DNA of 64,000 bases. Origin: Nigerium massiliense (GTDB taxonomy: Bacteria; Actinomycetota; Actinomycetes; Propionibacteriales; Propionibacteriaceae). The notes under the pieces are model-generated. The model saw only the letters and a list, made by a program, of their open reading frames with translations. It had not been told where the DNA came from and searched no databases. How positions within the stretch are numbered: position 1 is the stretch's first letter; each line of letters begins with the position of its first letter. Below, one piece after another: positions 35,112 through 46,561 of this stretch. The position numbers were made by a program, and so were the translations under genes. The stretch covers positions 1,010,948 through 1,074,947 of the forward strand of contig NZ_CCYM01000002.1 of assembly GCF_000826085.1 (NCBI RefSeq). Reading direction: 5' to 3'.

Positions 35112-35912
35112 TCAGAGGAAGAGCGAGAGCAGCAGCACCACGGCCAGGCCGACGAGCGAGTTGCTCAGCTGGAGCAGGATGGAGACGCCGAAGCTCGGGC
35201 GCTTGTCGAGCGGCACCTCGTCGTCGGCCTGCAGGAGGGCCGGGGACGCGTAGTCGAGGTTGCCGAGAAAGCGCGGCAGGATCCAGCCGGTGACGAACAC
35301 GGTCGGGATGGCCACGACGAGCCCCAACACGTACGACATGCCGACGTCCGCGCCGTAGGCGTTGGCCAGCGCGACGGGGCCGGGCTGGGGCACGAACAGC
35401 GAGTGCGCGGTGGTGGTGGCCGCGACCGCGGGGATCGCGAGCTTCATGAACGGCATCTTCGCCTCGTGCGCGACCGCCACGATCAGCGGGGCCAGGATGA
35501 TGAACGCGACCTCGTAGAACATCGCCAGGCCGAACACCATGCCGGCGATGACCATGGCGATCTTGACGTAGCGGATGCCGAACTTGGCGATCAGCGTCTC
35601 GGCGATCTGGCTGGCCGCGCCGGAGTCGACCATCAGCTTCCCGATGACAGCCCCGAACACGACGATCATGGCCAGCGAGCCCAGCGTCGACCCGAAGCCC
35701 GTCTGGATCGTCTTCAGCAACGTCTGCGGGTTGAGCACCGCGTTGTCGCCGAGCGGCGGTAGCCAGCCGAGGTTGATGCCGGCCATCTCCAGGAACCCGA
35801 TCAGCAGCGCCGCGATCAGCAGGGCCAGCATGGCGTTGAGTTTGAACTTGATGTTGAGGAACAGCATCGCCCCGATGCCGAGGACGACGAACAGGATGTG
35901 CAGCCACGTCAT
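35112..35912 (-). pseudogene. GntP-family permease, C-terminal half missing
   Basis: A 266-residue protein homologous to the N-terminal 60% of GntP gluconate/organic-acid:H+ permeases, which are usually about 440 residues. The family blocks are clear: [66 protein letters not shown] and [22 protein letters not shown]. The reading frame stops inside the next membrane helix ([14 protein letters not shown]), and only 63 bases remain before the acyl-CoA synthetase gene, so no shifted remainder exists. Either a deletion removed the rest, leaving a dead gene, or this is a half-size form. A frameshift is ruled out by the lack of downstream coding sequence. Confidence 0.7.
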
Positions 35913-36047
35913 GAGGGCAATTTCTCTCTGGTCGAAGGAGGGGTAAGCCTTTATAACAGACGGGTTACGTCGTTGACAGCTGGCGCGTCCACGGTGGCCC
36001 CGAGCGCGGCGCGGACGGTCGCGGGGGACTTGGCGCGCGGTGCCAGG

Positions 36048-36926
36048 ATGGACGCCGTGAAGACGACATTCGACATGGGTGGTTTCCAAGTGGACCGTGT
36101 GGGCTTCGGCGCCATGCAGTTCCCCGGGCCGGGCGTCATGGGCCCGCCGCAGGACAAGGACGCCGCGCTCGCCCTGCTGCGCCGCGTCCTCGAGTTGGGC
36201 ATCAACCACATCGATACCGCGCAGTTCTACGGGCCCAAGGTCTCCAACGAGCTCATCCGCGAGGCGCTGGCGCCGTATCCGTCCGACCTGGTGATCGTCT
36301 CCAAGACGGGCGCGACGCGCTCGGCCGACGGCGCCTGGGTGCCGCAGCAGCGTCCCGAGGAACTCATCGCGGACACCAAGGCCAACGTCGAGACCCTCGG
36401 GCTCGACCGGCTGCCCGTGATGAACCTGCGCTACATGCCGCCCGAGGAGACCGGCGCGGCCGATGTGGTGCCGTTCGACGAGCAGCTCGACGCCATGCGG
36501 CGGCTCGTCGACGACGGCGTCATCACGCGTTTCGGGGTCAGCACCGTGGACGCCGCCCGGGCGGCGCAGGCCATCGACGCCGGCGCCGTCTGCGTGCAGA
36601 ACGCGTACAACCTGCTCGCCCGTCACGACGAGCCGGTGCTCGAGCTGTGCCGGGAGCGCGGCGTCGCCTACGTCCCGTACTTCCCGCTGGGCTCGGCCTT
36701 CGGCGCCACCCCGCGCGTGGACGCCGACCCGCGCGTCATCGCCGTCGCCGAGCGCAACGGCATCACGCCCGCGCAGGTCGGGCTGGCCTGGCTGCTGCAG
36801 CACAGCGAGAACATCCTGCTGATCCCGGGGACGAGCTCGGTGCAGCACCTGGAGGAGAACACCGCCGTGCGCGACATCACGCTCAGCCAGGACGACGTCG
36901 ACGAGCTGGAGTCTCCCGCCCGCTGA
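36048..36926 (+). CDS. Aldo/keto reductase
   Basis: A 292-residue aldo/keto reductase using NADPH. It has [17 protein letters not shown] at the start of the barrel, [24 protein letters not shown] with the catalytic Asp and Tyr, SKTGATR with the lysine, and [13 protein letters not shown] near the C-terminal cofactor site. The catalytic His position reads NLRYMP rather than a plain HR/HW motif, so activity may differ from classic members. The start ATG is favoured over a longer frame covering the divergent promoter. A strong terminator follows. Confidence 0.87.
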   Translation: MDAVKTTFDMGGFQVDRVGFGAMQFPGPGVMGPPQDKDAALALLRRVLELGINHIDTAQFYGPKVSNELIREALAPYPSDLVIVSKTGATRSADGAWVPQQRPEELIADTKANVETLGLDRLPVMNLRYMPPEETGAADVVPFDEQLDAMRRLVDDGVITRFGVSTVDAARAAQAIDAGAVCVQNAYNLLARHDEPVLELCRERGVAYVPYFPLGSAFGATPRVDADPRVIAVAERNGITPAQVGLAWLLQHSENILLIPGTSSVQHLEENTAVRDITLSQDDVDELESPAR

Positions 36927-36941
36927 CCGTCGAGTCAGGAC

Positions 36942-36972
36942 GCCCCGCCCCGGTGCTGCACCGGGGCGGGGC
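36942..36972 (+). terminator. Terminator after the aldo/keto reductase
   Basis: Perfect 14-bp stem GCCCCGCCCCGGTG / CACCGGGGCGGGGC with a 3-base loop, followed by TTCTGTCGTTCT. It begins 16 bases after the stop codon. Confidence 0.8.
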
Positions 36973-37062
36973 TTCTGTCGTTCTGGGCCCGCGCGCCGGG
37001 GATGGTGCGCCGGCCGCCCGCGGTGCCGCCGGTCCTGCGGCGACCGTGGCAGGGTGGAGCGC

Positions 37063-37617
37063 ATGATCGATCGCACGCACCCCGTCTTCGGACGCCTCGA
37101 GCCCCTGCCCGCCGCCGAGCACCCGGAGCTGCTGGCTCCGAGCGTCGCCGAGGCCGTGCAGGATCCTGAGTTGCAGGCCTACGTCGCCGAGATCGACCCC
37201 CAGTACGCCGACACCGAGCAGCTGTGCGCGCACTACGACGTGCCGCTGGACGCCAGCATCAACGCGGTCATCGTCCGCGGCACCCGCGCCGGCACGGAGA
37301 AGTTCGCCGTCTGCATGACCCCGGCAGATCGTCGCGTCGACGTGAACGGCCTGGTCCGCAAGAAGCTGGACGCCCGCAAGGCGTCCTTCGCGCCGATGGA
37401 CGTCGCCGTCGAGGCCACCGGCATGGAGTACGGCGGCATCACGCCCGTGGGCGCGCCCGCCGAATGGCCGATCTGGGTCGATCCCTTGGCCGTCGAGCAC
37501 GACTGGGTGTGCGTGGGCTCCGGCGTCCGGGGATCGAAGCTGTTCCTCCCCGGTTCCTCGCTGCTGACGCTGCCGAACTCCGAGGCCGTGGAGGGGCTGA
37601 CGCGTCCGGCGTCGTAG
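37063..37617 (+). CDS. YbaK/EbsC-family aminoacyl-tRNA deacylase-like protein
   Basis: A 184-residue protein with the YbaK/ProX fold: [44 protein letters not shown] and the [13 protein letters not shown] loop. The domain hydrolyses mischarged tRNAs (YbaK: Cys-tRNAPro). About 50 N-terminal residues precede the usual domain start. I use the ATG preceded by GGAG; a GTG nine bases upstream is possible. Target tRNA not fixed. The conserved lysine expected in the active loop is probably one of the RKK residues, though I cannot assign it by eye. Confidence 0.8.
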   Translation: MIDRTHPVFGRLEPLPAAEHPELLAPSVAEAVQDPELQAYVAEIDPQYADTEQLCAHYDVPLDASINAVIVRGTRAGTEKFAVCMTPADRRVDVNGLVRKKLDARKASFAPMDVAVEATGMEYGGITPVGAPAEWPIWVDPLAVEHDWVCVGSGVRGSKLFLPGSSLLTLPNSEAVEGLTRPAS

Positions 37618-37698
37618 GCGCTTCCGGGCGAGGAAGGCCCCGCGGCGTGGGGAAGCTTGCGTGTCCGGAGTGTCAGCGCCGAGCGCTATCGTGCGGAG

Positions 37699-38427
37699 AT
37701 GAGGGTCGGGGTCTATGTAGACGGTTTCAATCTCTACTACGGCGGGAAGTCTCAGCTTAGAAACGCGGCTGGGTGGAAGTGGTTGGATCTTCGCGCCATG
37801 GCCGGGCGCTACGCGAAGTGGCAGGGTTCCGTCGTTGCCCGGGTGGTGTACTGCACCGCGCGCGTGAATGATGCATCGGACCCTGGGCAGACTCAACGGC
37901 AAGGGTTTTATCTTCGAGCGCTGTTGGAGGCCGGATCCGTTGATGTCCTTGAGGAGGGGTACTACTCGTCATGGGCTGCAGAGTCGGCGATGGTCAACGA
38001 GCGAGCGGGTACGCGATCTCCCACGGTGCTGGCTGATCCTCAGCGACATCTTTCCTGGCACTCTCGTCTTCCAGTCCGTCGGGCATCCAATGGCGGGGCA
38101 CTTCTGGCCACTGTCCGGAAGCGTGAAGAGAAGGGATCCGATGTGAATGTCGCGACGCACCTCCTGGTTGATGTGCTGACGAGGGCGGTCGACGCCGCGA
38201 TCGTCATTTCCAACGATTCGGATCTGGCTCTACCCATCCGCATCGCTCGCGAACATGTCCCGGTCGGGGTGCTGAACCCGTCCAGCAAGCCGCTGGCAGG
38301 GGCGCTCAAGGGCCAACCAGATGACGGCGTTGGGCGCCACTGGTGGAAGCGATTGTCGTCTGATGACTGGCTTGAGTGCCAGCTGCCGGATCGGGTCCGG
38401 GGAATATCGAAGCCAGCCGGTTGGTAA
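37699..38427 (+). CDS. NYN-domain (PIN-like) ribonuclease
   Basis: A 242-residue NYN-domain protein. The acidic active-site residues are visible in VGVYVDGFNLYYGG at the start, KGSDVNVATHLLVDVL in the second half and IVISNDSDLALPI near residue 175, matching the PIN-like metal nuclease core. A C-terminal tail with a WWKR...SDDWL segment follows. The gene is clearly less GC-rich and uses codons (TTT, AGA, TTA-type) unlike its neighbours, suggesting recent transfer. It is isolated between a tRNA deacylase and the terminators of glyS. Such nucleases act in RNA decay or defence, and no partner gene is adjacent. Confidence 0.85.
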   Translation: MRVGVYVDGFNLYYGGKSQLRNAAGWKWLDLRAMAGRYAKWQGSVVARVVYCTARVNDASDPGQTQRQGFYLRALLEAGSVDVLEEGYYSSWAAESAMVNERAGTRSPTVLADPQRHLSWHSRLPVRRASNGGALLATVRKREEKGSDVNVATHLLVDVLTRAVDAAIVISNDSDLALPIRIAREHVPVGVLNPSSKPLAGALKGQPDDGVGRHWWKRLSSDDWLECQLPDRVRGISKPAGW

Positions 38428-38490
38428 TCGTCTCAGACTCACCCGGACTCTTGTGTCGATGGAGAGGCCTGTGTAGTGTTCTAGCTACCA

Positions 38491-38524
38491 ACCCGTTCCT
38501 CCACGTGAGGGCGGGTCTTTTCTT
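38491..38524 (+). terminator. Rho-independent terminator after the NYN gene
   Basis: ACCCG-TT-CCTC loop CACGT then GAGG-G-CGGGT, followed by CTTTTCTTG. Imperfect stem with a T-rich tail. Confidence 0.55.
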
Positions 38525-38528
38525 GTCC

Positions 38529-38558
38529 GCGAGGGCCCGGCATCCGCCGGGCCCTCGC
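38529..38558 (-). terminator. Terminator after glyS
   Basis: Perfect 13-bp stem GCGAGGGCCCGGC / GCCGGGCCCTCGC with a 4-base loop, 14 bases past the glyS stop codon. It can act in both directions. Confidence 0.75.
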
Positions 38559-38572
38559 GTCATGGTGGGGAA

Positions 38573-41575
<3,003 letters not shown>

Positions 41576-41672
41576 CGTCAGCACCACGGCAGTCTATCCG
41601 CCGCTGACCGGCGCTCCGGTCCGGGCCCGAAGCCGGTGCGTTTGGGCGGGGTCGCCAGGCGGCTGGCGAAGC

Positions 41673-41712
41673 ACACACGGCCCCGCCGGGCGAACCGGGC
41701 GGGGCCGTGTGT
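41673..41712 (-). terminator. Strong hairpin after the 51-residue gene
   Basis: Perfect 15-bp stem with arms at 41673-41687 and 41698-41712 and a 10-base loop. It lies 45 bases past the stop of the small acidic gene and upstream of glyS, separating the two transcripts. Confidence 0.7.
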
Positions 41713-41756
41713 GGCCCGGCTTCAGCGGCCGGGCCGGGCGGTGTTGCGGGGGACGA

Positions 41757-41912
41757 TCACTTGCCCACGTCGTCCTTGGGCTCGCCCTTGTCCTTGTTGA
41801 GCATGCCCTCGGCCTTCTCATCGCTGGTCTTGCCGGGAGCGTCCGTGTTGCCGTGACCCGAGCTGATGTCGTCGTCGCGGTCGGCGTCCTGGTCGAGCTT
41901 CTCGTCAGCCAT
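41757..41912 (-). CDS. Small charged hypothetical protein (51 residues)
   Basis: A 51-residue gene beginning MADEKLDQDADRDDD and ending KGEPKDDVGK. It has an ideal ribosome-binding site, GAGGAGG five bases before the ATG, and a strong terminator after its stop, so it is very likely a real monocistronic gene. The product is hydrophilic, rich in Asp, Lys and Gly, probably disordered, with no cysteine or membrane segment. I do not recognise a family. It recalls small stress-type (CsbD-like) charged proteins only in composition. Its neighbours are upp and glyS. Confidence 0.75.
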   Translation of the reverse strand: MADEKLDQDADRDDDISSGHGNTDAPGKTSDEKAEGMLNKDKGEPKDDVGK

Positions 41913-42025
41913 CGTTCCTCCTCAGTGCGGTTGAGGCGACCTTAGTCGCGCCGTCCGGCGGACGGAACGGCCTGGGCCAACCGCTGACCTTTCCGTGACG
42001 CGGGACGCCCCTTTCAGGCGGACGC

Positions 42026-42667
42026 CTACTGCGCCAGGCCGTACAGGCGGTCGCCGGCGTCGCCGAGGCCCGGGATGATGTAGCCGTGCTCGTCGAGGTG
42101 GTCGTCGATGGCCGCGACGACAAGCGTGGTGGGGACGTTCAGGGAGTCGACCAGTTCGCTCATGCGCTCGATGCCCTCGGGGGCGGCCAGCAGGCAGATG
42201 CACGTGATGTCGTCCGCGCCGCGGTCGACCAGGAACTGCACCGTCCCGCCCAGCGAGCCGCCGGTGGCGAGCATCGGGTCGAGCACGTAGCACTGGCGTC
42301 CCGACAGGTCACCGGGGAGGCGCTCGGCGTACGTGACCGGCTCGAGCGTCTCCTCGTTGCGGGCCATGCCGACGAAGCCCACCTCGGCGCTCGGCATGAG
42401 CCGCATCATGCCCTCGAGCATCCCCAGCCCGGCACGCAGGATCGGGACGACCAGGGGGCGCGGCTCCGACAGGTGGACGCCTTCGGTGCGGGCGACCGGG
42501 GTCTCGATCTCGTTCTTCTCCACGCGGACGGTGCGCGTCGCCTCGTAGGCCAACAGCGTGACCAGCTCAGCGACCAGATCGCGGAACGTCGGCGACGGGG
42601 TGTCCCGGTCGCGGAGGAGGGCGATCTTATGGGCCACCAGGGGGTGATCGACATCAATGACATCCAC
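42026..42667 (-). CDS. upp: Uracil phosphoribosyltransferase
   Basis: A 213-residue enzyme converting uracil and PRPP to UMP in pyrimidine salvage. It has [27 protein letters not shown] at the N-terminus, [13 protein letters not shown], the PRPP-binding [16 protein letters not shown], and the C-terminal uracil-binding [15 protein letters not shown]. Length is typical. It is divergent from the tadA-associated gene with about 97 bases between the starts. Confidence 0.95.
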   Translation of the reverse strand: MDVIDVDHPLVAHKIALLRDRDTPSPTFRDLVAELVTLLAYEATRTVRVEKNEIETPVARTEGVHLSEPRPLVVPILRAGLGMLEGMMRLMPSAEVGFVGMARNEETLEPVTYAERLPGDLSGRQCYVLDPMLATGGSLGGTVQFLVDRGADDITCICLLAAPEGIERMSELVDSLNVPTTLVVAAIDDHLDEHGYIIPGLGDAGDRLYGLAQ

Positions 42668-42764
42668 GGTCGCCAGCCTCCCACAAGCCGGTGAACTTTC
42701 GCATCGGAGAGTAGGTGTTCTGGCCGATAACCTGCGACGATGGAGCCCGAGCCAAGGAGGAGCG

Positions 42765-43457
42765 ATGAGCCGACAAGACGACGAATTGGACGTTGAGCTG
42801 GCCGATCATGGCGACGACCGTCCCGGGATCGACGATCTCGAGGGCGACGACTACAGCGCGCTCCTCGGCGACCTCGACGACTCCGATGCGGACGACGACC
42901 TCGACGATGAGGACCTCGACGACGATGCGGACGAGGACGACGACGATGACGAGGATGAGGACGACTATCCCGACGACGCCACCGAGGAGGACATCGACCT
43001 CGTCGTGGCGATGTATCGGGAGGACGGGAAGCCGGCCGCCTCGGCGTTGAGCCTCGACCTCGCCAACGACCTGGACGAGCTGATCAAGCAGTTGCGTCGC
43101 GTGCCCGGCGAGGCCGGCGCCCTCGGCGCGGTCTCGATCACGGGTGACTTCTTCGTGCTCGTGCGCGTCCGCGGCCGCAAGATCCAGGTGCTGCTCAGCG
43201 ACGCCGTGGCGGCCAACGACTGGCCGATCGCCCGCGACGTCGCCGACTTCCTCGGCGCCGAGATCCCCGAGGACGACGACGACTCGGGGCCCATCGGCGA
43301 CCTGGACATGTTCGCCGACGCCGGCGTCAGCGAGCTGGAGCTCGAGGCGCTGGGCAACGACCTCGACTCCGACTCCGACGAGATCGTGGAGAAGGTCGCG
43401 AAGCGCCTGGGCTTCGGCGCGGCCTACGCCAAGGTCGCCGCGACGTTCGATCTGTGA
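42765..43457 (+). CDS. tRNA adenosine deaminase-associated protein
   Basis: A 230-residue protein of the actinobacterial family annotated as tRNA adenosine deaminase-associated. After a very acidic N-terminal stretch of about 70 residues (mostly Asp/Glu), a folded part follows: [65 protein letters not shown], and a C-terminal [20 protein letters not shown]. Ribosome-binding site AAGGAGG. It is followed 10 bases later by tadA, the conserved pairing that named the family. Its biochemical role is not established. Confidence 0.85.
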   Translation: MSRQDDELDVELADHGDDRPGIDDLEGDDYSALLGDLDDSDADDDLDDEDLDDDADEDDDDDEDEDDYPDDATEEDIDLVVAMYREDGKPAASALSLDLANDLDELIKQLRRVPGEAGALGAVSITGDFFVLVRVRGRKIQVLLSDAVAANDWPIARDVADFLGAEIPEDDDDSGPIGDLDMFADAGVSELELEALGNDLDSDSDEIVEKVAKRLGFGAAYAKVAATFDL

Positions 43458-43467
43458 GGACGCTCCG

Positions 43468-44025
43468 GTGACGCCCGCCGGGCCGTCCGCGTGGGACGCC
43501 CCGCGTCCGGCGTCCCCGGCCGGCGGACTGGAGGACGAGTCGTCCCCCGCGAGGATTTCCGGCGGGACGCGCTGGCACCCTGCGATGCGGACGGCGCTGG
43601 CGGAGGCCGTCCGGGTGGCCGAGCTGGGAGACGTCCCGATCGGCGCCGTCGTGCTCGACCCGTCGGGCGTCGTCATCGCCCGAGCGGGCAACGAGCGCGA
43701 GCACACGGGCGACCCCACCGCCCACGCCGAGATCGTGGCCCTGCGCCAGGCCGCTGCGGCTGCCCGGCGCCAGGACGGCTGGCGCCTGGAGGAGTGCACG
43801 CTGGTGGTCACGCTCGAGCCCTGCACGATGTGCGCCGGCGCGATCGTGAACGCCCGCATCGCCCGGCTGGTGTTCGGCGCCTTCGACCCCAAGGCGGGCG
43901 CGGTCTCCTCGCTGCGCGACGTCGTGCGCGACCCCCGGCTGAACCACCGCGTCGAGGTGACGTCCGGCGTCCTGGCGGGCGAGAGCGCGGACCTGCTGCG
44001 TGACTTCTTCGCCGCCCATCGGTGA
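43468..44025 (+). CDS. tadA: tRNA adenosine(34) deaminase
   Basis: A 185-residue zinc deaminase converting A34 to inosine in the tRNA-Arg(ACG) wobble position. The zinc site is HAEIVALR (His with proton-shuttling Glu) and PCTMCAGAI (two Cys). MRTALAEAVRVAELGDVPIGAVVLDPSG is the family N-terminus. The GTG start with GAGGA adds about 39 residues before this. The internal ATG at 43585 would give a shorter, more typical length, so the true start is open. It is co-transcribed with the associated protein and lies just upstream of a tRNA-Ser gene. Confidence 0.92.
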   Translation: MTPAGPSAWDAPRPASPAGGLEDESSPARISGGTRWHPAMRTALAEAVRVAELGDVPIGAVVLDPSGVVIARAGNEREHTGDPTAHAEIVALRQAAAAARRQDGWRLEECTLVVTLEPCTMCAGAIVNARIARLVFGAFDPKAGAVSSLRDVVRDPRLNHRVEVTSGVLAGESADLLRDFFAAHR

Positions 44026-44054
44026 ACGGAGGGCGACGCTCGGGCTGCCGCCGA

Positions 44055-44085
44055 TTGGCGAAGAACGCGGCCGGGTGTCTAGAAT
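44055..44085 (+). promoter_or_regulatory. Candidate promoter of tRNA-Ser
   Basis: TTGGCG at 44055-44060 and TAGAAT at 44080-44085, spaced 19 bases, with the tRNA starting seven bases later. A reasonable sigma-70-type promoter with a slightly long spacer. Confidence 0.45.
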
Positions 44086-44092
44086 CGCCGGC

Positions 44093-44183
44093 GGTGGTGT
44101 GTCCGAGCGGCCGAAGGAGCGCGCCTCGAAAGCGCGTGAAGGGTATCCCCCTTCCGTGGGTTCAAATCCCACCGCCACCGCCA
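44093..44183 (+). tRNA. tRNA-Ser (anticodon CGA)
   Basis: A 91-base type II tRNA with encoded CCA. The acceptor stem GGTGGTG pairs with CGCCACC (one T-G pair). The anticodon stem CGCGC/GCGCG encloses the loop CTCGAAA with CGA in the middle, reading UCG serine codons. A long variable arm (GAAGGG...CCCTTC) follows, as serine tRNAs require. The T arm is GTGGG-TTCAAAT-CCCAC. Mobile DNA begins close after its 3' end, so it may have been an integration site. Confidence 0.95.
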
Positions 44184-44211
44184 GGGGCTGGCGAAGAAAG
44201 TCGGCGGCCTA

Positions 44212-44227
44212 GGCGACGAAAGTCGCC
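44212..44227 (+). terminator. GAAA-tetraloop hairpin after tRNA-Ser
   Basis: GGCGAC-GAAA-GTCGCC, a perfect 6-bp stem with a stable tetraloop, 29 bases past the tRNA end. Probably the tRNA terminator although no T-run follows. Confidence 0.4.
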
Positions 44228-44231
44228 CCAG

Positions 44232-44287
44232 ACGCAGAAGCGCCGGTTTCACAAGGTTTTGGCCGTGTGAAACCGGCGCTTCTGCGT
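44232..44287 (-). terminator. 22-bp perfect hairpin downstream of the transposase fragment
   Basis: Arms at 44232-44253 and 44266-44287 are exact complements over 22 bases, with a 12-base loop. It lies 95 bases past the stop of the minus-strand transposase fragment and close to tRNA-Ser. It can be the transposon's terminator or an insulating hairpin. Confidence 0.55.
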
Positions 44288-44381
44288 TGGTTTGGGGAGC
44301 GCGGAGGTTGTGAGCGCTGGCGTACGTGTCGTCGTTTCAGGGTGCAGCGCCTGCGCGGGGCAGGTGTCTGGTGTGCAGCGC

Positions 44382-45299
44382 CTAGTCGGTCACCGTCTCG
44401 GTGCCTGGTGACACAGGTGTCCGCTGCCGTGTGTTCGGGACCGGCTTGTAGAGGATGCCCTTGGCGTCGGGGACGGCCTCGTTGAGAAAGCTGCGCACCT
44501 TGCGGATGCCGCTGCAGGCGAGGAGGAATGCGGCCTGGATGGAGTTTTGCGCCAGGCCGTGTGCCCGGCGCCTCCCCTTGGCATGGAGTGCCTCTGCAGC
44601 ATCGTTCTTTGCGTAGCCGTGCATGCCCTCTTGGGCTTCGCGCAGTGAGTAGTAGATCGTTGTGTGTTCCTCGCCGCCGAAGGGGAGCTCCTGGCGATAC
44701 TTGGCCCCCTCGGTGGCCTTGATGGTGATGGTCTGTTGACGGCATACCATCGGCGGCGCGGCGATCAGTTCGTTGTCGGGCGAGATGCGGGGGCGCAGGT
44801 CGGCCTGCGACGTGCCGACGTGGTGAATCAAGCGCGGAGTCGTGGAGTGGGGCTTGAGCAGGCACTTTGCTGTGGGACTGGCGCCTGCGGCCGGGCACAT
44901 GAACCGTTGTGCGCGGCCTGGGTCCGCGGATTCTTTGGCACGCAGGAAGTAGTCGTTCCGCTTCTTGATCCGTGCCCGGTAGGTTGCGAGGTCGATGCGC
45001 TTGGCGCGGAAGTCTTCGGTCGCGGCGACCAGGCTCTCGGGCATGGCTGGGCAGCACCACTGCCCTTCAACCAAGGGTGCGCCGCCAGATGATCCTTGCT
45101 TTCCGGTGTGGCCTTGAGGATAGGGGAGCACCAGTGACCAGCCCATTTCCTTGGCGGGCTGTTGGAAGGCGACTGGGTTCGCGAGCGTGTACAGGTTGTC
45201 GCCGGCGAGGTAGCCGGGGGCGTGGCCGAACAGGGCGAGGGCGGCGAGCATGCGCCGCGCTGCGCCTGCAGGGTCAGCGCCAGGGCGGGAGGCAGTCAT
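44382..45299 (-). mobile_element. C-terminal fragment of a DDE transposase with YREK signature (IS4-like)
   Basis: A 305-residue reading frame that continues open, without a start codon of quality, to the TGA at 45375. The sequence GRQYIPALPIAMTASRPGADP runs into it in frame, so the true N-terminus is lost. The key evidence is IYYSLREAQEGMHGYAKND, which fits the IS4-type signature Y-x2-R-x3-E-x6-K exactly, with E as the last catalytic acid. GYLAGDNLYTL upstream fits the second aspartate. The first aspartate region is missing. An upstream IS3-type fragment abuts it, explaining the truncation. Part of the protein (a Cys-containing CPAAG insert) is not familiar. It is unlikely to be active. Identity as a transposase rests on this signature alone. 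Confidence 0.55.
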
Positions 45300-45374
45300 C
45301 GCGATGGGGAGTGCCGGGATGTACTGACGCCCGGTGTTTGTGGGGACTGGTGCAGGGATAGGTGACAGTTTGTC

Positions 45375-45541
45375 TCACGCCGCGTGTGCGGTCGTGGGGT
45401 CCATGATCATCTCGTACTCGACCGGGGTCAACCGACCCAGCCGGTCCTGCCGGCGCCGCCGGTGATACGTCTTCTCGATCCACGTCATGATCGCCGTGCG
45501 TAACTCCTCCCGTGTGGCCCATTGCCGTCGATCGAGCACCA
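45375..45541 (-). mobile_element. IS3-family OrfB C-terminal fragment
   Basis: Translation of the minus strand gives VLDRRQWATREELRTAIM, then WIEKTYHRRRRQDRLGRL and TPVEYEMIM..., then a stop. This is the standard end of an IS3-type integrase-domain transposase. Only about 55 codons remain. Its upstream end joins directly to the start of a truncated SDR gene and its downstream end joins the YREK transposase fragment, so one or more insertions and deletions met here. Confidence 0.85.
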
Positions 45542-45579
45542 GTCCCTGTCTGGCCGGTGAAGTCGTAGGTGACGGTCAT
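45541..45579 (-). pseudogene. Start of a short-chain dehydrogenase gene, cut off by IS3 sequence
   Basis: An ATG with CAGGAG upstream opens MTVTYDFTGQT, which matches the usual beginning of classical SDR proteins just before their TGxxxGxG cofactor motif. After about 11 codons the sequence becomes the IS3 fragment. Only the start and ribosome-binding site survive. It was the last gene of the minus-strand oxidoreductase operon. Assignment is from this short motif and context, so moderate. Confidence 0.5.
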
Positions 45580-45625
45580 GATGGTGGTTCTCCTGCTTCG
45601 TGGGGGTGCGGCGGTGGTGCGGGCG

Positions 45626-46186
45626 TCAGTCGACGGCTTCGACGGTGGTCTGCTGGCCTTCGAACTCGGCGAGTTCGGCTTCGGTCGCGTCGTAGGTGCC
45701 GAGGTGGAGAACCTGGTCGGAGTAGCCCATGCCGGTGGCGTCGTAGAAGAAACCGATGTTGCCCCAGGGCGTGTAGTAGATGAGGTCGCCGTCCTCGGGG
45801 TCGGAGCCGGGGGTGCCGTCCCAGTCGAGTTCGCGGGGCAGGTAGGCGATCTTCTCGCTGGCGTCGAAGTCCTCGAGCTCGAGGTTCATCGGCAGCAGGG
45901 AGACGAAGTCGCGGGTGGCGGGGGTGTCTTCATCGATGGTGACGTCGACGGAGGCATCGCCGGCGGTGAAGCGGACGACGGTGCCGACGACGCTTTGCCC
46001 ACTCGAGTCCGGGGACATGCTCGGGGTGGGACTCGTCGAGGTCGTGCTCGGGGAGCCGGAGGCTGTGCCACCGGATCGGTCGTCGGAGGAGGGCGCGCTG
46101 CAGCCGGTGAGAGTGAGCGCGAGCACTGCAGCGGCGAGGGCCAGCGGTCGCATTTTCGCTCGGGCTCGGTCGGAGGTGCTGGTCAC
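45626..46186 (-). CDS. Cyclophilin-like-fold lipoprotein
   Basis: A 186-residue exported protein. The signal peptide ends in the lipobox LTGC, followed by a Ser/Thr/Pro linker. The body carries the cyclophilin-like domain: ATRDFVSLLPMNLELEDFDASEKIAYLPREL and GDLIYYTPWGNIGFFYDATG. It is clearly homologous to the cytosolic gene just upstream, with the same RDF.LLP, EK.AYLP and YY.PWGN.. blocks. The GTG start overlaps that gene's stop by four bases; an ATG 33 bases further in is the alternative. These proteins share the fold but lack classic prolyl-isomerase residues, and their function is unknown. Confidence 0.82.
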   Translation of the reverse strand: MTSTSDRARAKMRPLALAAAVLALTLTGCSAPSSDDRSGGTASGSPSTTSTSPTPSMSPDSSGQSVVGTVVRFTAGDASVDVTIDEDTPATRDFVSLLPMNLELEDFDASEKIAYLPRELDWDGTPGSDPEDGDLIYYTPWGNIGFFYDATGMGYSDQVLHLGTYDATEAELAEFEGQQTTVEAVD

Positions 46187-46536
46187 GGCGTTTCCTCGAT
46201 GGTCACCGTCGGCTCGCCGTCGCCATGTGTGAGCGCGTCGAGGGGGCCGTTGATGTGGCCGAGGATGACGAGCCCGGGCGAGCGGGGGAAGTCGCGGTAG
46301 AAGATGGCGAGGTTGCCCCAGGGCGCGTAGTAGGCGATGTCCCCGGCACGGGCCGCAGCGGCCTTCGGAGAGCCGTCTGTGTTCAGCCGACTGGGAAGAT
46401 CGGCGACCTTCTCGGTGGCGTTGAAGTCCGAGAGCGTGAGCGCCAGCGGCAGCAGGGCGGCGAAGTCGCGGGCGGCTGCGGTGTCGTCCAGCGTTCCGGT
46501 CAGGGTGTGGGTGTCGGTGGTGATGCGGATGTCCAT
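46183..46536 (-). CDS. Cytosolic cyclophilin-like-fold protein
   Basis: A 117-residue protein consisting of the cyclophilin-like domain alone: AARDFAALLPLALTLSDFNATEKVADLPSRL and GDIAYYAPWGNLAIFYRDF, ending in a short tail. No signal peptide. It is coupled to the downstream lipoprotein form by a four-base overlap and lies 25 bases after the MFS gene. Members of this family are often found beside oxidoreductases and flavodoxins, but no reaction is established. Confidence 0.83.
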   Translation of the reverse strand: MDIRITTDTHTLTGTLDDTAAARDFAALLPLALTLSDFNATEKVADLPSRLNTDGSPKAAAARAGDIAYYAPWGNLAIFYRDFPRSPGLVILGHINGPLDALTHGDGEPTVTIEETP

Positions 46537-46561
46537 GGATTGGTCCTTTCGTCTCGATGGG

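Noticed and set aside
38430..38490. Possible tRNA or small RNA before the terminators
   Set aside because: No cloverleaf could be drawn. The stretch is simply the 3' end of the NYN transcript leading to its hairpin.
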